DNA of 64,000 bases from CAYPGT01 sp964512985 (GCA_964512985.1 CAZELI010000001.1:62001-126000), one strand, 5' to 3'; shown: positions 36,081 through 44,323, numbered from the stretch's first letter. Notes: generated by a model from the sequence alone, not told the origin. Translations and numbers: made by a program.

Positions 36081-36980
36081 TTATGGTAATAGATTCAAAG
36101 CCAACTGTGGAGTTGCATTAGCTTGAGTAAGCATTGTAGCAGCAGCTTGTTGTAAGATTTGATGCTTCAATAAATTACTACTCTCAGAAGCCACATCCAC
36201 GTCTCTTATTCTGGACCTAGCTGCTGAAGTGTTTTCAATAGCTACGTCTAGATAATCACTCTTAGATTCTAGTGAGTTTTGTTTAGCACCTAGATATGAT
36301 CTCATCCTAGATACATTATCTATCATGCTATCTAAGTTAGTTAAAGATCCATTAGCAGTTGTAGTTGTACCGTTCTTAGCTGTTACGTTACCACTACCAC
36401 CGACGTGTAAAGCATTTAGAGCAATAGCTCCTTCGCCCATACTTCCTAGAGTTGTTACACTGACTGATACATTAATACCGTCAGCTGTTGCGCCTGATGC
36501 AAAGTCTAAAGTAGTAGTCTCACTGTTATTGGCTCCAGTTTGGAGAGTAAAGTCCGCTGCTCCTCCAAGTAAAGCTGTGCCGTTAAACTTAACTTGAGAG
36601 GCCAGGTCTGTAATAGACTGTACTCGCTCATTAATCTCTCTTTGGATAGCATCTTTTTCATCATTGCCATTTGTTCCACTGGCTGATTGAACAAATAATT
36701 CACGGATTCTTTGTAGGTTGTCTTGAACAATACCTAGCGCACCTTCTGCTGTTTGAATCAACGATATACCATCTCCGACGTTTTGTTTAGCTTTTTGTAA
36801 GCCTCTAATATCGGAGGTCATACCTTCACTTATACTAAGACCAGCTGCATCGTCTCCAGCTCTATTAATTCTTGAGCCAGTAGAAAGTTTTTCTATAGAC
36901 TTTTGCATTTCAAAAGCATTTTTACCTAGCGCTCTTTGTGCAAATAAACTGCTAGTATTTGTGTTAACTATGATTGCCAT
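36081..36980 (-). CDS. Flagellin, paralog 2
   Basis: 299 residues, same plan as paralog 1, with complete D0/D1 ends (VNTNTSSLFAQRAL, KLSTGSRINRAGDDAAGLSI; C-terminal ILQQAAATMLTQANATPQ). The variable centre (about 135-215) has its own sequence, including NGTTTTANGSLTNLD. AAGGAG lies before the ATG, and the gene has its own sigma-28 promoter and terminator. It differs from the others mainly in residues 100-210, as expected after duplication and divergence of the surface-exposed part. Confidence 0.96.
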   Translation of the reverse strand: MAIIVNTNTSSLFAQRALGKNAFEMQKSIEKLSTGSRINRAGDDAAGLSISEGMTSDIRGLQKAKQNVGDGISLIQTAEGALGIVQDNLQRIRELFVQSASGTNGNDEKDAIQREINERVQSITDLASQVKFNGTALLGGAADFTLQTGANNSETTTLDFASGATADGINVSVSVTTLGSMGEGAIALNALHVGGSGNVTAKNGTTTTANGSLTNLDSMIDNVSRMRSYLGAKQNSLESKSDYLDVAIENTSAARSRIRDVDVASESSNLLKHQILQQAAATMLTQANATPQLALNLLP

Positions 36981-37031
36981 TATTGTTCTCCTTAAATACT
37001 GCAGGACTATGACCCATACAGTTATATAGGT

Positions 37032-37059
37032 ATATCGGCCATTTAGTCTAGAACCTTTA
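37032..37059 (-). promoter_or_regulatory. Sigma-28 promoter of flagellin 2
   Basis: On the minus strand TAAAGG, 14-base spacer, GCCGATAT, about 52 bases before the flagellin 2 ATG. The spacer contains TCTAGACTAAATG, related to that of promoter 1. Confidence 0.85.
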
Positions 37060-37118
37060 GGGGAAGATCAAAAAAAATTAATTTTTTTTGATTAAAGGTA
37101 AAAAAGCCAATGATACTA

Positions 37119-37148
37119 AAAAAATAAGGGCTCATGAGCCCTTATTTT
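37119..37148 (-). terminator. Terminator of flagellin 3
   Basis: A perfect palindrome, AATAAGGGCTCATGAGCCC plus its mirror end, is flanked by A and T runs. It lies just after the flagellin 3 stop and can act on both strands. Confidence 0.8.
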
Positions 37149-37170
37149 GTATCTACCTTGGGGGTAAAAT

Positions 37171-38067
37171 TTATGGTAATAGATTCAAAGCTAATTGCGG
37201 AGTAGCGTTAGCTTGAGTAAGCATTGTAGCAGCAGCTTGTTGTAAGATTTGATGCTTCAATAAATTACTACTCTCGGAAGCCACATCTACGTCTCTAATT
37301 CTTGATCTTGATGCAGAAGAGTTCTCGATTGCTACATCTAAATACTCAGTCTTAGACTCTAGTGAGTTTTGAACTGCACCTAGATATGATCTCATTCTTG
37401 ATAAATTATCAATCATCTGATCTACACCAGTTAAAATGGTTGTAGTTACGGTCGAGGTAGTGCCATCTTGAGCATTAACAGTACCACCTACGTGTAATGC
37501 ACTTAAAGCGAAGGTCGCACTTTCTCCAAGGCTTCCTGCTGAAGTGGTGTCTATATCAATATGGATACCCGCTGCAGTAGCTCCTGCAAGTACTATTGAG
37601 GTAGTCTCACCGTTATTAGCACCAGTTTGCAGTGATTTAGTGGTAGCACCCTTAATAACCGCTACGCCGTTAAATTTGGTTCCATTAGCGATATCCTCGA
37701 TAGTAGTAACTCTTTCATTGATTTCTCTTTGAATAGCATCTTTCTCAGCTGAACTATTAGTTCCATTAGTTGCTTGAACTACTAATTCACGGATTCTTTG
37801 CAGATTGTCTTGAACTATAGACAAGGCTCCTTCGGCTGTCTGTACTAGAGAAATACCATCACCAGCGTTTTGTTTAGCTTTTTGTAAACCTCTTATTTCA
37901 GAAGTTAAACCTTCGCTGATACTAAGACCAGCCGCATCATCGCCAGCTCTGTTAATCCTTAGACCAGTAGAAAGTTTTTCTATGGACTTTTGCATGTGCA
38001 TAGCATTGTTTCCCAATGCTCTTTGTGCAAATAAACTTTGCGTGTTTGTGTTTACTACGATTGGCAT
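37171..38067 (-). CDS. Flagellin, paralog 3
   Basis: 298 residues with the same conserved ends. The centre is close to paralog 4 (both contain ATAAGIHID and LHVGG-VNAQDG), so 3 and 4 are probably the most recent duplicates. The central DGTTSTVTTTILTG is rich in possible O-glycosylation sites. Near the start it differs from its sisters in LGNNAMHMQKS. It has its own sigma-28 promoter upstream and a perfect terminator downstream. Confidence 0.96.
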   Translation of the reverse strand: MPIVVNTNTQSLFAQRALGNNAMHMQKSIEKLSTGLRINRAGDDAAGLSISEGLTSEIRGLQKAKQNAGDGISLVQTAEGALSIVQDNLQRIRELVVQATNGTNSSAEKDAIQREINERVTTIEDIANGTKFNGVAVIKGATTKSLQTGANNGETTSIVLAGATAAGIHIDIDTTSAGSLGESATFALSALHVGGTVNAQDGTTSTVTTTILTGVDQMIDNLSRMRSYLGAVQNSLESKTEYLDVAIENSSASRSRIRDVDVASESSNLLKHQILQQAAATMLTQANATPQLALNLLP

Positions 38068-38148
38068 AATTTAGCTCCTTTGATCGGTTGTGTCAGTAAA
38101 GCAACTAGTCTGGATTGCCTAGACTTATCACTCAACTGACAAGACTAT

Positions 38149-38176
38149 ATATCGGCCATCCAGACTAGATTCTTTA
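38149..38176 (-). promoter_or_regulatory. Sigma-28 promoter of flagellin 3
   Basis: On the minus strand TAAAGA, 14-base spacer, GCCGATAT, about 82 bases before the flagellin 3 ATG. It begins only 33 bases after the end of flagellin 4; an A/T-only palindrome (38188-38205) is the only terminator-like signal between them. Confidence 0.82.
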
Positions 38177-38208
38177 GCTTTTTTATCAAAAAAACTAATT
38201 TTTTTATA

Positions 38209-39105
38209 CTAAGGTAATAAATTTAGAGCCATCTGAGGCGTAGCATTCGCCTGAGTTAGCATAGTAGCTGCAGCTTGTTGTAAGATTTGATGCTTCAATA
38301 AGTTACTACTTTCAGAAGCTACATCTACGTCTTTTATTCTCGATCTAGCTGCAGAAGTATTCTCTATAGCTACATCCAAATACGCACTCTTAGACTCTAG
38401 TGAGTTTTGTGCAGCACCTAGATATGATCTCATTCTTGATAAGTTATCGATCATATAATCAACACCCGTTAAAATTGACGAAGTCGTCGTAGAAGTAGAT
38501 CCATCTTGAGCATTCACACTGCCACCTACGTGTAATGCGCTTAGGGCGAAAGCAGCGCTTTCTCCAATGCTTCCTGCGGAAGTGGTGTCTACATCAATGT
38601 GGATACCTGCTGCAGTAGCTCCTGCAAGTACGATAGAAGTAGTCTCACCATTATTAGCACCTGTTTGCAGTGATTTAGTGGTAGCACTCTTAATGATCGC
38701 TACGCCGTTAAATTTGGTTGCATTAGCAATATCTTCAATAGTCGTAATTCTTTCATTGATTTCTCTTTGAATAGCATCTTTTTCAGCTGAGCTATTGGTT
38801 CCATTAGTCGCTTGGACTGCCAGTTCGCGAATTCTTTGTACATTGTCTTGAATAATAGATAGGGCTCCCTCAGCCGTTTGTATTAGAGAGATACCGTCGC
38901 CTACGTTTTGTTTAGCCTTTTGTAAACCTCTTATGTCTGAAGTCATACCTTCACTGATACTAAGACCAGCAGCGTCGTCGCCAGCTCTATTAATTCTTGA
39001 GCCTGTTGAAAGCTTCTCGATAGATTTCTGCATCTCAAAGGCATTTTTACCTAATGCTCTTTGTGCAAATAAACTACTGGTGTTTGTGTTAACTATTATT
39101 GACAT
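38209..39105 (-). CDS. Flagellin, paralog 4
   Basis: 298 residues, close to paralog 3 in the centre (DGSTSTTTSSILTGVD). Conserved ends are complete, with RSRIKDVDVASES and ANATPQMALNLLP at the C-terminus. It has its own perfect sigma-28 promoter. The short gap to the next promoter and the weak terminator leave open some read-through into flagellin 3. Confidence 0.96.
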   Translation of the reverse strand: MSIIVNTNTSSLFAQRALGKNAFEMQKSIEKLSTGSRINRAGDDAAGLSISEGMTSDIRGLQKAKQNVGDGISLIQTAEGALSIIQDNVQRIRELAVQATNGTNSSAEKDAIQREINERITTIEDIANATKFNGVAIIKSATTKSLQTGANNGETTSIVLAGATAAGIHIDVDTTSAGSIGESAAFALSALHVGGSVNAQDGSTSTTTSSILTGVDYMIDNLSRMRSYLGAAQNSLESKSAYLDVAIENTSAARSRIKDVDVASESSNLLKHQILQQAAATMLTQANATPQMALNLLP

Positions 39106-39175
39106 TATTTCTCCCTTGGCTCTTAACCCGTCTCATACCTGGTGGCATCCCTTCCACTTGGTAGGACTCTTATAG

Positions 39176-39203
39176 TTATCGGCTATATGACCTAGAAACT
39201 TTA
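39176..39203 (-). promoter_or_regulatory. Sigma-28 promoter of flagellin 4
   Basis: On the minus strand TAAAGT, 14-base spacer, GCCGATAA, a perfect match to the -10 consensus and the best of the five, about 70 bases before the ATG. Confidence 0.9.
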
Positions 39204-39259
39204 ATGTTTTTTGTAAAAATATCAACTATTTGTACTATTTAGAAAAAAGATTCTACGCC

Positions 39260-39294
39260 AAAAAGACAAAAGAGTGAATTTCTTCACCCTTTTG
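39260..39294 (-). terminator. Terminator of flagellin 5
   Basis: A 12-position stem with one mismatch (39267-39278 / 39283-39294, loop TTTC) is followed on the minus strand by TCTTTTT. It lies about 23 bases after the flagellin 5 stop. Confidence 0.75.
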
Positions 39295-39316
39295 ACAGTT
39301 TATATTGTTACCTTTT

Positions 39317-40261
39317 TTATGGTAGTAAATTCAATGCAAGTTGCGGCGTAGCATTAGCTTGAGTAAGCATTGTTGCAGCAGCTTGTTGTAGAATCTGATT
39401 TTTCAATAGATGGCTACTTTCAGCAGCTACATCTACATCTTTAATCCTTGATCTAGCAGCAGAAGTGTTTTCTATAGCTACATCCAGATACTCAACCTTG
39501 GATTCCAGCGAGTTTTGTTTAGCACCTAAATATGATCTCATTCTTGATAAGTTATCAATAACGACGTCTACGTCTGTTAAAGTTACAGTTACGTTGGTTG
39601 TAGGACCTTCTACAGAATTAACACCAGTAGCTGCACTTAGATGTAATCTATTGAGTGCGAAGTTAGCTGTTGAGATACCTTCTACTAATGAACCATAGTC
39701 AGTCGTACCACCAACTCTAGCTTGAGCAATATTGATATCAATACCAGTCGCAGCTGTCACTCCAGCTCTGAGTGATAGAGTAGAACTTTCACTGTTATTA
39801 GCACCTGTTTGTAAGGTTATATCAGCAGCAGCAGCGGTATTACTATAAATGATATCAATACCATTGAACTTAGTAGACTTAGCGATAGAGTCAATAGTAC
39901 TAACTCTCTCGTTTATCTCTCTTTGTATCGCATCTGCCTCATTAGCTGAGTTTGTACCATTGGTGCCTTGAACTACTAGTTCGCGGATTCTTTGCATATT
40001 GTCCTGAATGATGCTTAAAGCGCCTTCTGCGGTTTGAATTAGCGATATACCATCACCGACGTTTTGTTTGGCCTTTTCTAAACCTTTAATGTCAGAGGTC
40101 ATGCCTTCGCTGATACTAAGACCTGCAGCATCGTCGCCAGCTCTATTGATTCTTGAGCCAGTAGAAAGCTTCTCTATAGATTTTTGCATTTCAAAAGCAT
40201 TTTTTCCTAATGCTCTCTGCGCAAATAAACTACTTGTATTAGTATTAACTATAATAGACAT
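39317..40261 (-). CDS. Flagellin, paralog 5 (most divergent)
   Basis: 314 residues, the longest and most divergent of the array. The conserved ends are intact (VNTNTSSLFAQRAL; IKDVDVAAESSHLLKNQILQQ), but the centre (about 135-230) is about 16 residues longer and includes RVGGTTDYGSLVEGIS and VEGPTTNVTVTLTD. It is the first gene of the array in transcription order. Its sigma-28 promoter has the weakest -35 box, so it may be expressed differently from the others. Confidence 0.96.
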   Translation of the reverse strand: MSIIVNTNTSSLFAQRALGKNAFEMQKSIEKLSTGSRINRAGDDAAGLSISEGMTSDIKGLEKAKQNVGDGISLIQTAEGALSIIQDNMQRIRELVVQGTNGTNSANEADAIQREINERVSTIDSIAKSTKFNGIDIIYSNTAAAADITLQTGANNSESSTLSLRAGVTAATGIDINIAQARVGGTTDYGSLVEGISTANFALNRLHLSAATGVNSVEGPTTNVTVTLTDVDVVIDNLSRMRSYLGAKQNSLESKVEYLDVAIENTSAARSRIKDVDVAAESSHLLKNQILQQAAATMLTQANATPQLALNLLP

Positions 40262-40321
40262 TATTATCCTCCATGTACTCTAAGTTATCTAGCCTAAACC
40301 ATATAACCTAGCTGAACTACT

Positions 40322-40349
40322 CTATCGGCCATATGACCTAGAAACTTGA
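40322..40349 (-). promoter_or_regulatory. Sigma-28 promoter of flagellin 5 (weak -35)
   Basis: On the minus strand TCAAGT, 14-base spacer, GCCGATAG, about 60 bases before the ATG. Spacing equals the other four, but both boxes deviate from consensus. It backs onto the divergent peroxiredoxin gene. Confidence 0.75.
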
Positions 40350-40392
40350 GAGCTAAATGAAAAAAATAAAAATAAGTGCTAGAATCGTTTCG

Positions 40393-40878
40393 ATGACGAC
40401 AAAAACCGCTCTAGAAGGCAAAAAAGCGCCCACGATTAAACTTATTGACGATAAAGATCAAATTGTTAATCTTAAAGATTTTGCAGGATTATATGTGTTA
40501 GTTTATTTCTATCCTAAAGATCTTACTCCAGGTTGTACTACTGAAGCTTGTAGCTTTAGAGATAATCTAAGCCAATTAAAAAAACTTGGAGTGCAAGTTT
40601 TAGGTATTAGTTGTGATAAAGTAGCAACTCACCAGAAATTTAGAGATAAATATGAACTTAACTTTCCTTTGCTTGCAGATGTTGATAAAGATGTCGTTAG
40701 TAAATATGGTGTTTGGGTGGAGAAATCTATGTATGGTAAGAAGTATATGGGTATTCAGAGAGATTCATTCTTGATCAATCCTCAGGGAGTCATTGTTAAG
40801 CATTACGTTAAAATTAAACCAGCAGAGCATGTAGCGGAAATTATAAATGACATCAAGGAATTTAAGAAGCAGTCTTAA
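40393..40878 (+). CDS. bcp: Peroxiredoxin, BCP/AhpC-TSA family
   Basis: Thiol peroxidase that reduces H2O2 and organic peroxides in the cytosol. The peroxidatic Cys lies in FYPKDLTPGCTTEACSFRD, with a second Cys five residues later as in BCP-type enzymes. GISCDKVATHQKF and the RDSFLINPQGVI segment are typical. The start is set at ATG 40393 (MTTKTALEGKKAP, 161 residues); the frame is open from ATG 40357, adding 12 basic residues. It is followed after 12 bases by a small HTH regulator. Confidence 0.92.
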   Translation: MTTKTALEGKKAPTIKLIDDKDQIVNLKDFAGLYVLVYFYPKDLTPGCTTEACSFRDNLSQLKKLGVQVLGISCDKVATHQKFRDKYELNFPLLADVDKDVVSKYGVWVEKSMYGKKYMGIQRDSFLINPQGVIVKHYVKIKPAEHVAEIINDIKEFKKQS

Positions 40879-40890
40879 GATTCAGAGTCT

Positions 40891-41529
40891 ATGGCGAATT
40901 TTCCAATAGAAGTTGAGATTCTTATTAAGCCAACAGGTTTCTTTAGAGGTAGGAAGCTGGCTCTGATAGAGCTTTTAGCCTTGGGTTTTAGTAATAAAAC
41001 GATGGCTGAAGAATCTAATATTTCAATTAAAAGTGTAGAGAGAATTTTAGCTGAGTTGAATACTAAGCTTGGTAATAAAACTACTCAAGACGATAGTGGT
41101 CTGAGAAAGCTTTTTAACCCAAGAGTTAGATTGCTCTCTAGTTTAATTGCGGAGGATATTTGCGATATATATAGTACTAGTAAGCCAAGATTAATTGAAG
41201 AGTTAGGTGGGCAGTTAAAACAAACTCTCATTTTAAGTTGTGTTGGTTTCTCTAATAAAGCAATTGCAGATTTCTATGGCATTGGTGAGAAAGCTATAGA
41301 ACTAAGATTTACTCAGTTGTTTGACTACTTTGGTGTGGATACTAAATCCTTGTCTACAGAGAATCCTCGAATAGGTTTGTTTATAAGTGCTTACTGTAGA
41401 GGCAATATTACCAAAATGCAAATTAAGCGACTGTACCGTGATACACAGCCTGAGCTACTTGATGAGATCTATGCTAATGCTGATAAGTTTTTGGCTGGAC
41501 TAGAAGCTACTTATAAGATTATAGGTTAG
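40891..41529 (+). CDS. Putative regulator with two LuxR-like HTH segments
   Basis: A 212-residue protein with two similar helix-turn-helix segments, at about residues 22-62 (LLALGFSNKTMAEESNISIKSVERI) and 110-150 (LSCVGFSNKAIADFYGIGEKAIELR). Both share the GFSNK-(x)A core of LuxR/GerE HTH domains. There is no receiver or sensor domain. It is likely a DNA-binding regulator formed by internal duplication. It is 12 bases downstream of the peroxiredoxin gene and near the flagellin array, but which genes it controls cannot be inferred. Its end overlaps tadA by 11 bases. Confidence 0.65.
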   Translation: MANFPIEVEILIKPTGFFRGRKLALIELLALGFSNKTMAEESNISIKSVERILAELNTKLGNKTTQDDSGLRKLFNPRVRLLSSLIAEDICDIYSTSKPRLIEELGGQLKQTLILSCVGFSNKAIADFYGIGEKAIELRFTQLFDYFGVDTKSLSTENPRIGLFISAYCRGNITKMQIKRLYRDTQPELLDEIYANADKFLAGLEATYKIIG

Positions 41530-41956
41530 CTCGTATCTTCATAAAGAAGTTCGATAATAAGGATGCACATTCTTCTTCCATCACGCCACCAGTTACTTTT
41601 AGATTATTAGTGACGAGATTATACCGTGAACCTAAGGCGCCAGATTTAATATCATATGCCCCAAAAACTACTTCTGCGATATGTGCTTGTAAGATAGCAC
41701 CAGCGCACATAGCACAAGGCTCCAAATTAATATAAATAGTACAATCTGATAAATTCCAATCTTGACGAGTAGTTGCTGCTTGCTCTAAGGCATTAATCTC
41801 CGCATGTCCTAATATCGAAGTATTACGTTCTCTAGTGTTAATAGCTTGAGCAATAATTTCTCCATTAGCTACTATTATGGCTGCTATGGGAACCTCATTA
41901 TTAGGCACTGTTTTAGCTAGCTCCAGAACGGTTGCCATGTAATGATGATGGTTCAT
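41519..41956 (-). CDS. tadA: tRNA-specific adenosine deaminase TadA
   Basis: Converts A34 to inosine in tRNA-Arg(ACG). The 145-residue zinc deaminase has the HAEINALEQA motif (His ligand and catalytic Glu, about residues 51-60) and LEPCAMCAGAIL (two Cys ligands, about 78-89), followed by VFGAYDIKSGALGS as in TadA. Length fits the family. It converges with the HTH gene by an 11-base overlap. Confidence 0.93.
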   Translation of the reverse strand: MNHHHYMATVLELAKTVPNNEVPIAAIIVANGEIIAQAINTRERNTSILGHAEINALEQAATTRQDWNLSDCTIYINLEPCAMCAGAILQAHIAEVVFGAYDIKSGALGSRYNLVTNNLKVTGGVMEEECASLLSNFFMKIRANL

Positions 41957-41997
41957 TAGACTTTTTTGTAGACCCTTGGGTTAGAATAATACTATAA

Positions 41998-43011
41998 ATG
42001 TCCCAGACTACTATTAAAAGCTTGCAAGATATTCTTAATCCAGTGATTTCTGAAATAGAAGTTTTGGATAAACGTTTAATTGATGATATTAGCCCAAGTT
42101 CTAGAGCTTTATGTGGCATATTACAAGAGATTTTCAAGGCGGGAGGCAAGAGACTCAGACCAGCTTTGAGCTTTCTTATTACTAAAGCTCTCGATCAAAA
42201 AGTTAATGAGAATATTTATCTAATAGCAGAGATTAGTGAGCTGATTCATACTGCTAGCTTGGTGCATGATGACATCATTGATAACTCTATGATTCGTCGT
42301 GGTCAACCTACTACTAATAGTAAATGGGACAATGCCATCACTGTTATTAGCGGAGATTTCATGTTTGCTAGAGCAGCAGTGAATCTTGGGAAGGTAGCTA
42401 ATAACGATGTTACAGCTTTATTTGCTAAGGTGCTTGAAGATCTTTGTGATGGTGAGATTCGCCAAGTAGAGAAAAAATTCTCTACAGAATTAGATTGGGA
42501 TTATTATTATTCTAAAAGTTATAAGAAGACAGCTTCATTGTTTGAAGCTTGTACTAAAGCTCCAGCACTGGCATTGGATTTGAGACCAGAGATAATTGAA
42601 GCTTGTGCTAATTATGGTAAATATTTAGGTCTAGCATTTCAGATCGTCGATGATATTCTCGATTATAGTTCTGATACTAAGACTCTTGGTAAGCCAAGTT
42701 GTGCTGATCTGAAAGAGGGCCAAATAACTATTCCTATGCTTTATACTCTCGAAATTCTCTACAAGGATAATAAGCTTGCTCATACTAATTTGGTGCATAA
42801 GATAGAAAGTTTGGCTATAGAGTCTAATAATGATCAGCTTAGTCAAGAAATCTTTGCGATAGTAAAAGAATCAGGTGGAATAGAGAAAAGCCGCGTCAAA
42901 GCTAATGAATTAATCATACAAGCAGTTAATTCACTTGCTATTCTTAACAATTCAACATATAAAAGTGCCCTGAATGATCTAGCCATTTTTACCCTAGATA
43001 GGGAAAAGTAG
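41998..43011 (+). CDS. Trans-polyprenyl diphosphate synthase
   Basis: Builds long-chain prenyl diphosphates from IPP for quinone side chains. The 337-residue all-helical enzyme has GGKRLRPALSFLITKA (about 44-59), the first Asp-rich motif in LVHDDIIDNSMIRRG and the second in FQIVDDILDYSSD, plus GDFMFARAAVN. Residues near the first DDxxD suggest a long-chain (solanesyl/octaprenyl-type) product, though chain length cannot be assigned from this alone. Its quinone product would serve the NuoH-containing respiratory complex at 51-53 kb. Confidence 0.92.
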   Translation: MSQTTIKSLQDILNPVISEIEVLDKRLIDDISPSSRALCGILQEIFKAGGKRLRPALSFLITKALDQKVNENIYLIAEISELIHTASLVHDDIIDNSMIRRGQPTTNSKWDNAITVISGDFMFARAAVNLGKVANNDVTALFAKVLEDLCDGEIRQVEKKFSTELDWDYYYSKSYKKTASLFEACTKAPALALDLRPEIIEACANYGKYLGLAFQIVDDILDYSSDTKTLGKPSCADLKEGQITIPMLYTLEILYKDNKLAHTNLVHKIESLAIESNNDQLSQEIFAIVKESGGIEKSRVKANELIIQAVNSLAILNNSTYKSALNDLAIFTLDREK

Positions 43012-43079
43012 TATAATTGATCGCTACGAGGAGGTGCTAGTTATCTCTTCAAATTAAGGAAAAAGGACAACTTAAAAAA

Positions 43080-43397
43080 ATGCAAAAAAATAAACTGTAC
43101 ATAGCAAATGTAAACTACGACGTAACTGAAGATCAACTTCACAGTCTGTTTGCTGCGAACCACAACGTAACTGAAACTAAGCTAATTGAAGGCAAAGGAT
43201 TCGGATTCGTAACGTTTGCAAGCGACGAAGACGCTGAGAAAGCACTAGAGGCTTTCAATGGTCAAGACTTCCAAGGAAGAGCTCTTAAAATCGACTACGC
43301 TAGACCACGTACCAGCACGGGCGGCGGCGGCGGTGGCGGTGGCTACGGTGGTGGCGGCGGCAGACCAAGAAGCAATAATAATTTCAGCAGAAGATAA
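43080..43397 (+). CDS. Glycine-rich RRM RNA-binding protein
   Basis: A 105-residue protein with one RNA recognition motif (residues 3-80; RNP2 LYIANV and RNP1 GKGFGFVTF) and a short glycine-rich tail ending in RPRSNNNFSRR. This architecture is typical of the cyanobacterial Rbp family, several members of which are cold-induced and chaperone RNA. The 68-base leader has two AAGGA-like stretches; a purine-rich GAGGAGG element at 43029-43035 far upstream could be part of a structured 5' region. A strong terminator follows. Confidence 0.92.
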   Translation: MQKNKLYIANVNYDVTEDQLHSLFAANHNVTETKLIEGKGFGFVTFASDEDAEKALEAFNGQDFQGRALKIDYARPRTSTGGGGGGGGYGGGGGRPRSNNNFSRR

Positions 43398-43422
43398 ATT
43401 TTAATTCTAATGATTTTAAAAG

Positions 43423-43456
43423 AAAGACCAGGGAGAGATCCCTGGTCTTTTGTTTT
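43423..43456 (+). terminator. Rho-independent terminator after RRM gene
   Basis: A perfect 12-bp stem, AAAGACCAGGGA / TCCCTGGTCTTT, with loop GAGA is followed by TGTTTT. Confidence 0.92.
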
Positions 43457-43665
43457 AATCCTGTCCTAGAAGTCCCATCTGCTGTACGAGGGGATCGTAA
43501 ACTTTGATTTTTAGTATAAACCTGAGTCCCCCGTAGCATCGAGAATAATTGCATGGCAATTATTCGAAGATCTGCTTCGCGTCTCGGATGCTCATTGACG
43601 ATAGCCAACTCCGCATCCTCGACGCTCGCATGCCTTGCATCTGGGAGCTTCTAGAACAGGATTAA
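43455..43665. repeat. 211-base MITE-like element with inverted ends
   Basis: The 18-base ends 43455-43472 and 43648-43665 are inverted copies with one mismatch (TTAATCCTGTCCTAGAAG versus TTAATCCTGTTCTAGAAG), and similarity continues inward (TCCCATCTGC versus CTCCCAGATGC). The interior has a further palindrome (AATAATTGC-ATG-GCAATTATT) and GCATC/GGATGC arms. It has no convincing ORF. The size and ends suggest a small non-autonomous mobile element. Confidence 0.6.
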
Positions 43666-43681
43666 TTTTGTATGTGATAGT

Positions 43682-44104
43682 CTAATTCAGCTCAGTGAGC
43701 ACAAACTCTGAGAGTATGGCATTGAAGTCTTCACTAAAATAATTATATGAACTTGCAAAAGCTATAGTGTCTCTTGCACCATAGAAATCAAACATCATGT
43801 CATTAATTAAATCTTCATCAAAATCTAAATAACTGGTATCAAATACCACATTAATAGATACAGGTCCACAATCTGCCACCTTGTCGATAATATCGTCTCT
43901 TCTGAATAGTAATTCTGATATAGAGTCTTTGATGTAGGAATCACTTAATTCTTCATATTGAGACCAGTTTTTCTTAGAGAAATTCTCTTCTTCACCAGCA
44001 CCTACTACGGCATAGCAGATAGACTGATTCATTCTGCCGCAGATATAAAGATCCTTAATAACCAAGATCTCTGTTAATAATTCTTCAATGCTTGAGTTTG
44101 CCAT
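43682..44104 (-). CDS. Hypothetical acidic protein
   Basis: A 140-residue soluble protein with strong acidic bias, especially in the second half (DTSYLDFDEDLINDMMFDFYGARDTIAF). It has no membrane segment or recognised motif. AGGAAA lies 9-10 bases before the ATG. It stands alone between a palindromic element and metK, and is probably a lineage-specific cytosolic protein. Confidence 0.6.
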   Translation of the reverse strand: MANSSIEELLTEILVIKDLYICGRMNQSICYAVVGAGEEENFSKKNWSQYEELSDSYIKDSISELLFRRDDIIDKVADCGPVSINVVFDTSYLDFDEDLINDMMFDFYGARDTIAFASSYNYFSEDFNAILSEFVLTELN

Positions 44105-44323
44105 AATGGAGGTTTCCTGGATATAACATTGACAAAAGCAAGATGAGGCAAACTCAGATTCTTGGACTAGACTATTTAAACGAGATTCAAGTTATCTTGA
44201 GCATCCTCTCCATTGTAAGTACTTCGTTTATTCCGTTGTTCTTTTTTCCGTGGAACCCCACTCCCTTCCTGGTTTGAGGGATTTTAAATAGAATTTAAGA
44301 AATAATTGCTACAATTCATATCT

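Noticed and set aside
36325..36597. Antisense ORFs in the flagellin genes (also 37544-37732, 38567-38770, 38933-39175, 39465-39698, 40068-40283)
   Set aside because: They repeat because the flagellins are paralogs; they are reverse-strand shadows.
43384..43608. 74-residue minus-strand ORF
   Set aside because: It lies across the RRM terminator and the palindromic element, so it is not credible as a gene.
44105..44323. SAM riboswitch before metK
   Set aside because: I could not find the conserved core of any SAM or SAH class; the stretch looks unstructured apart from short inverted repeats.
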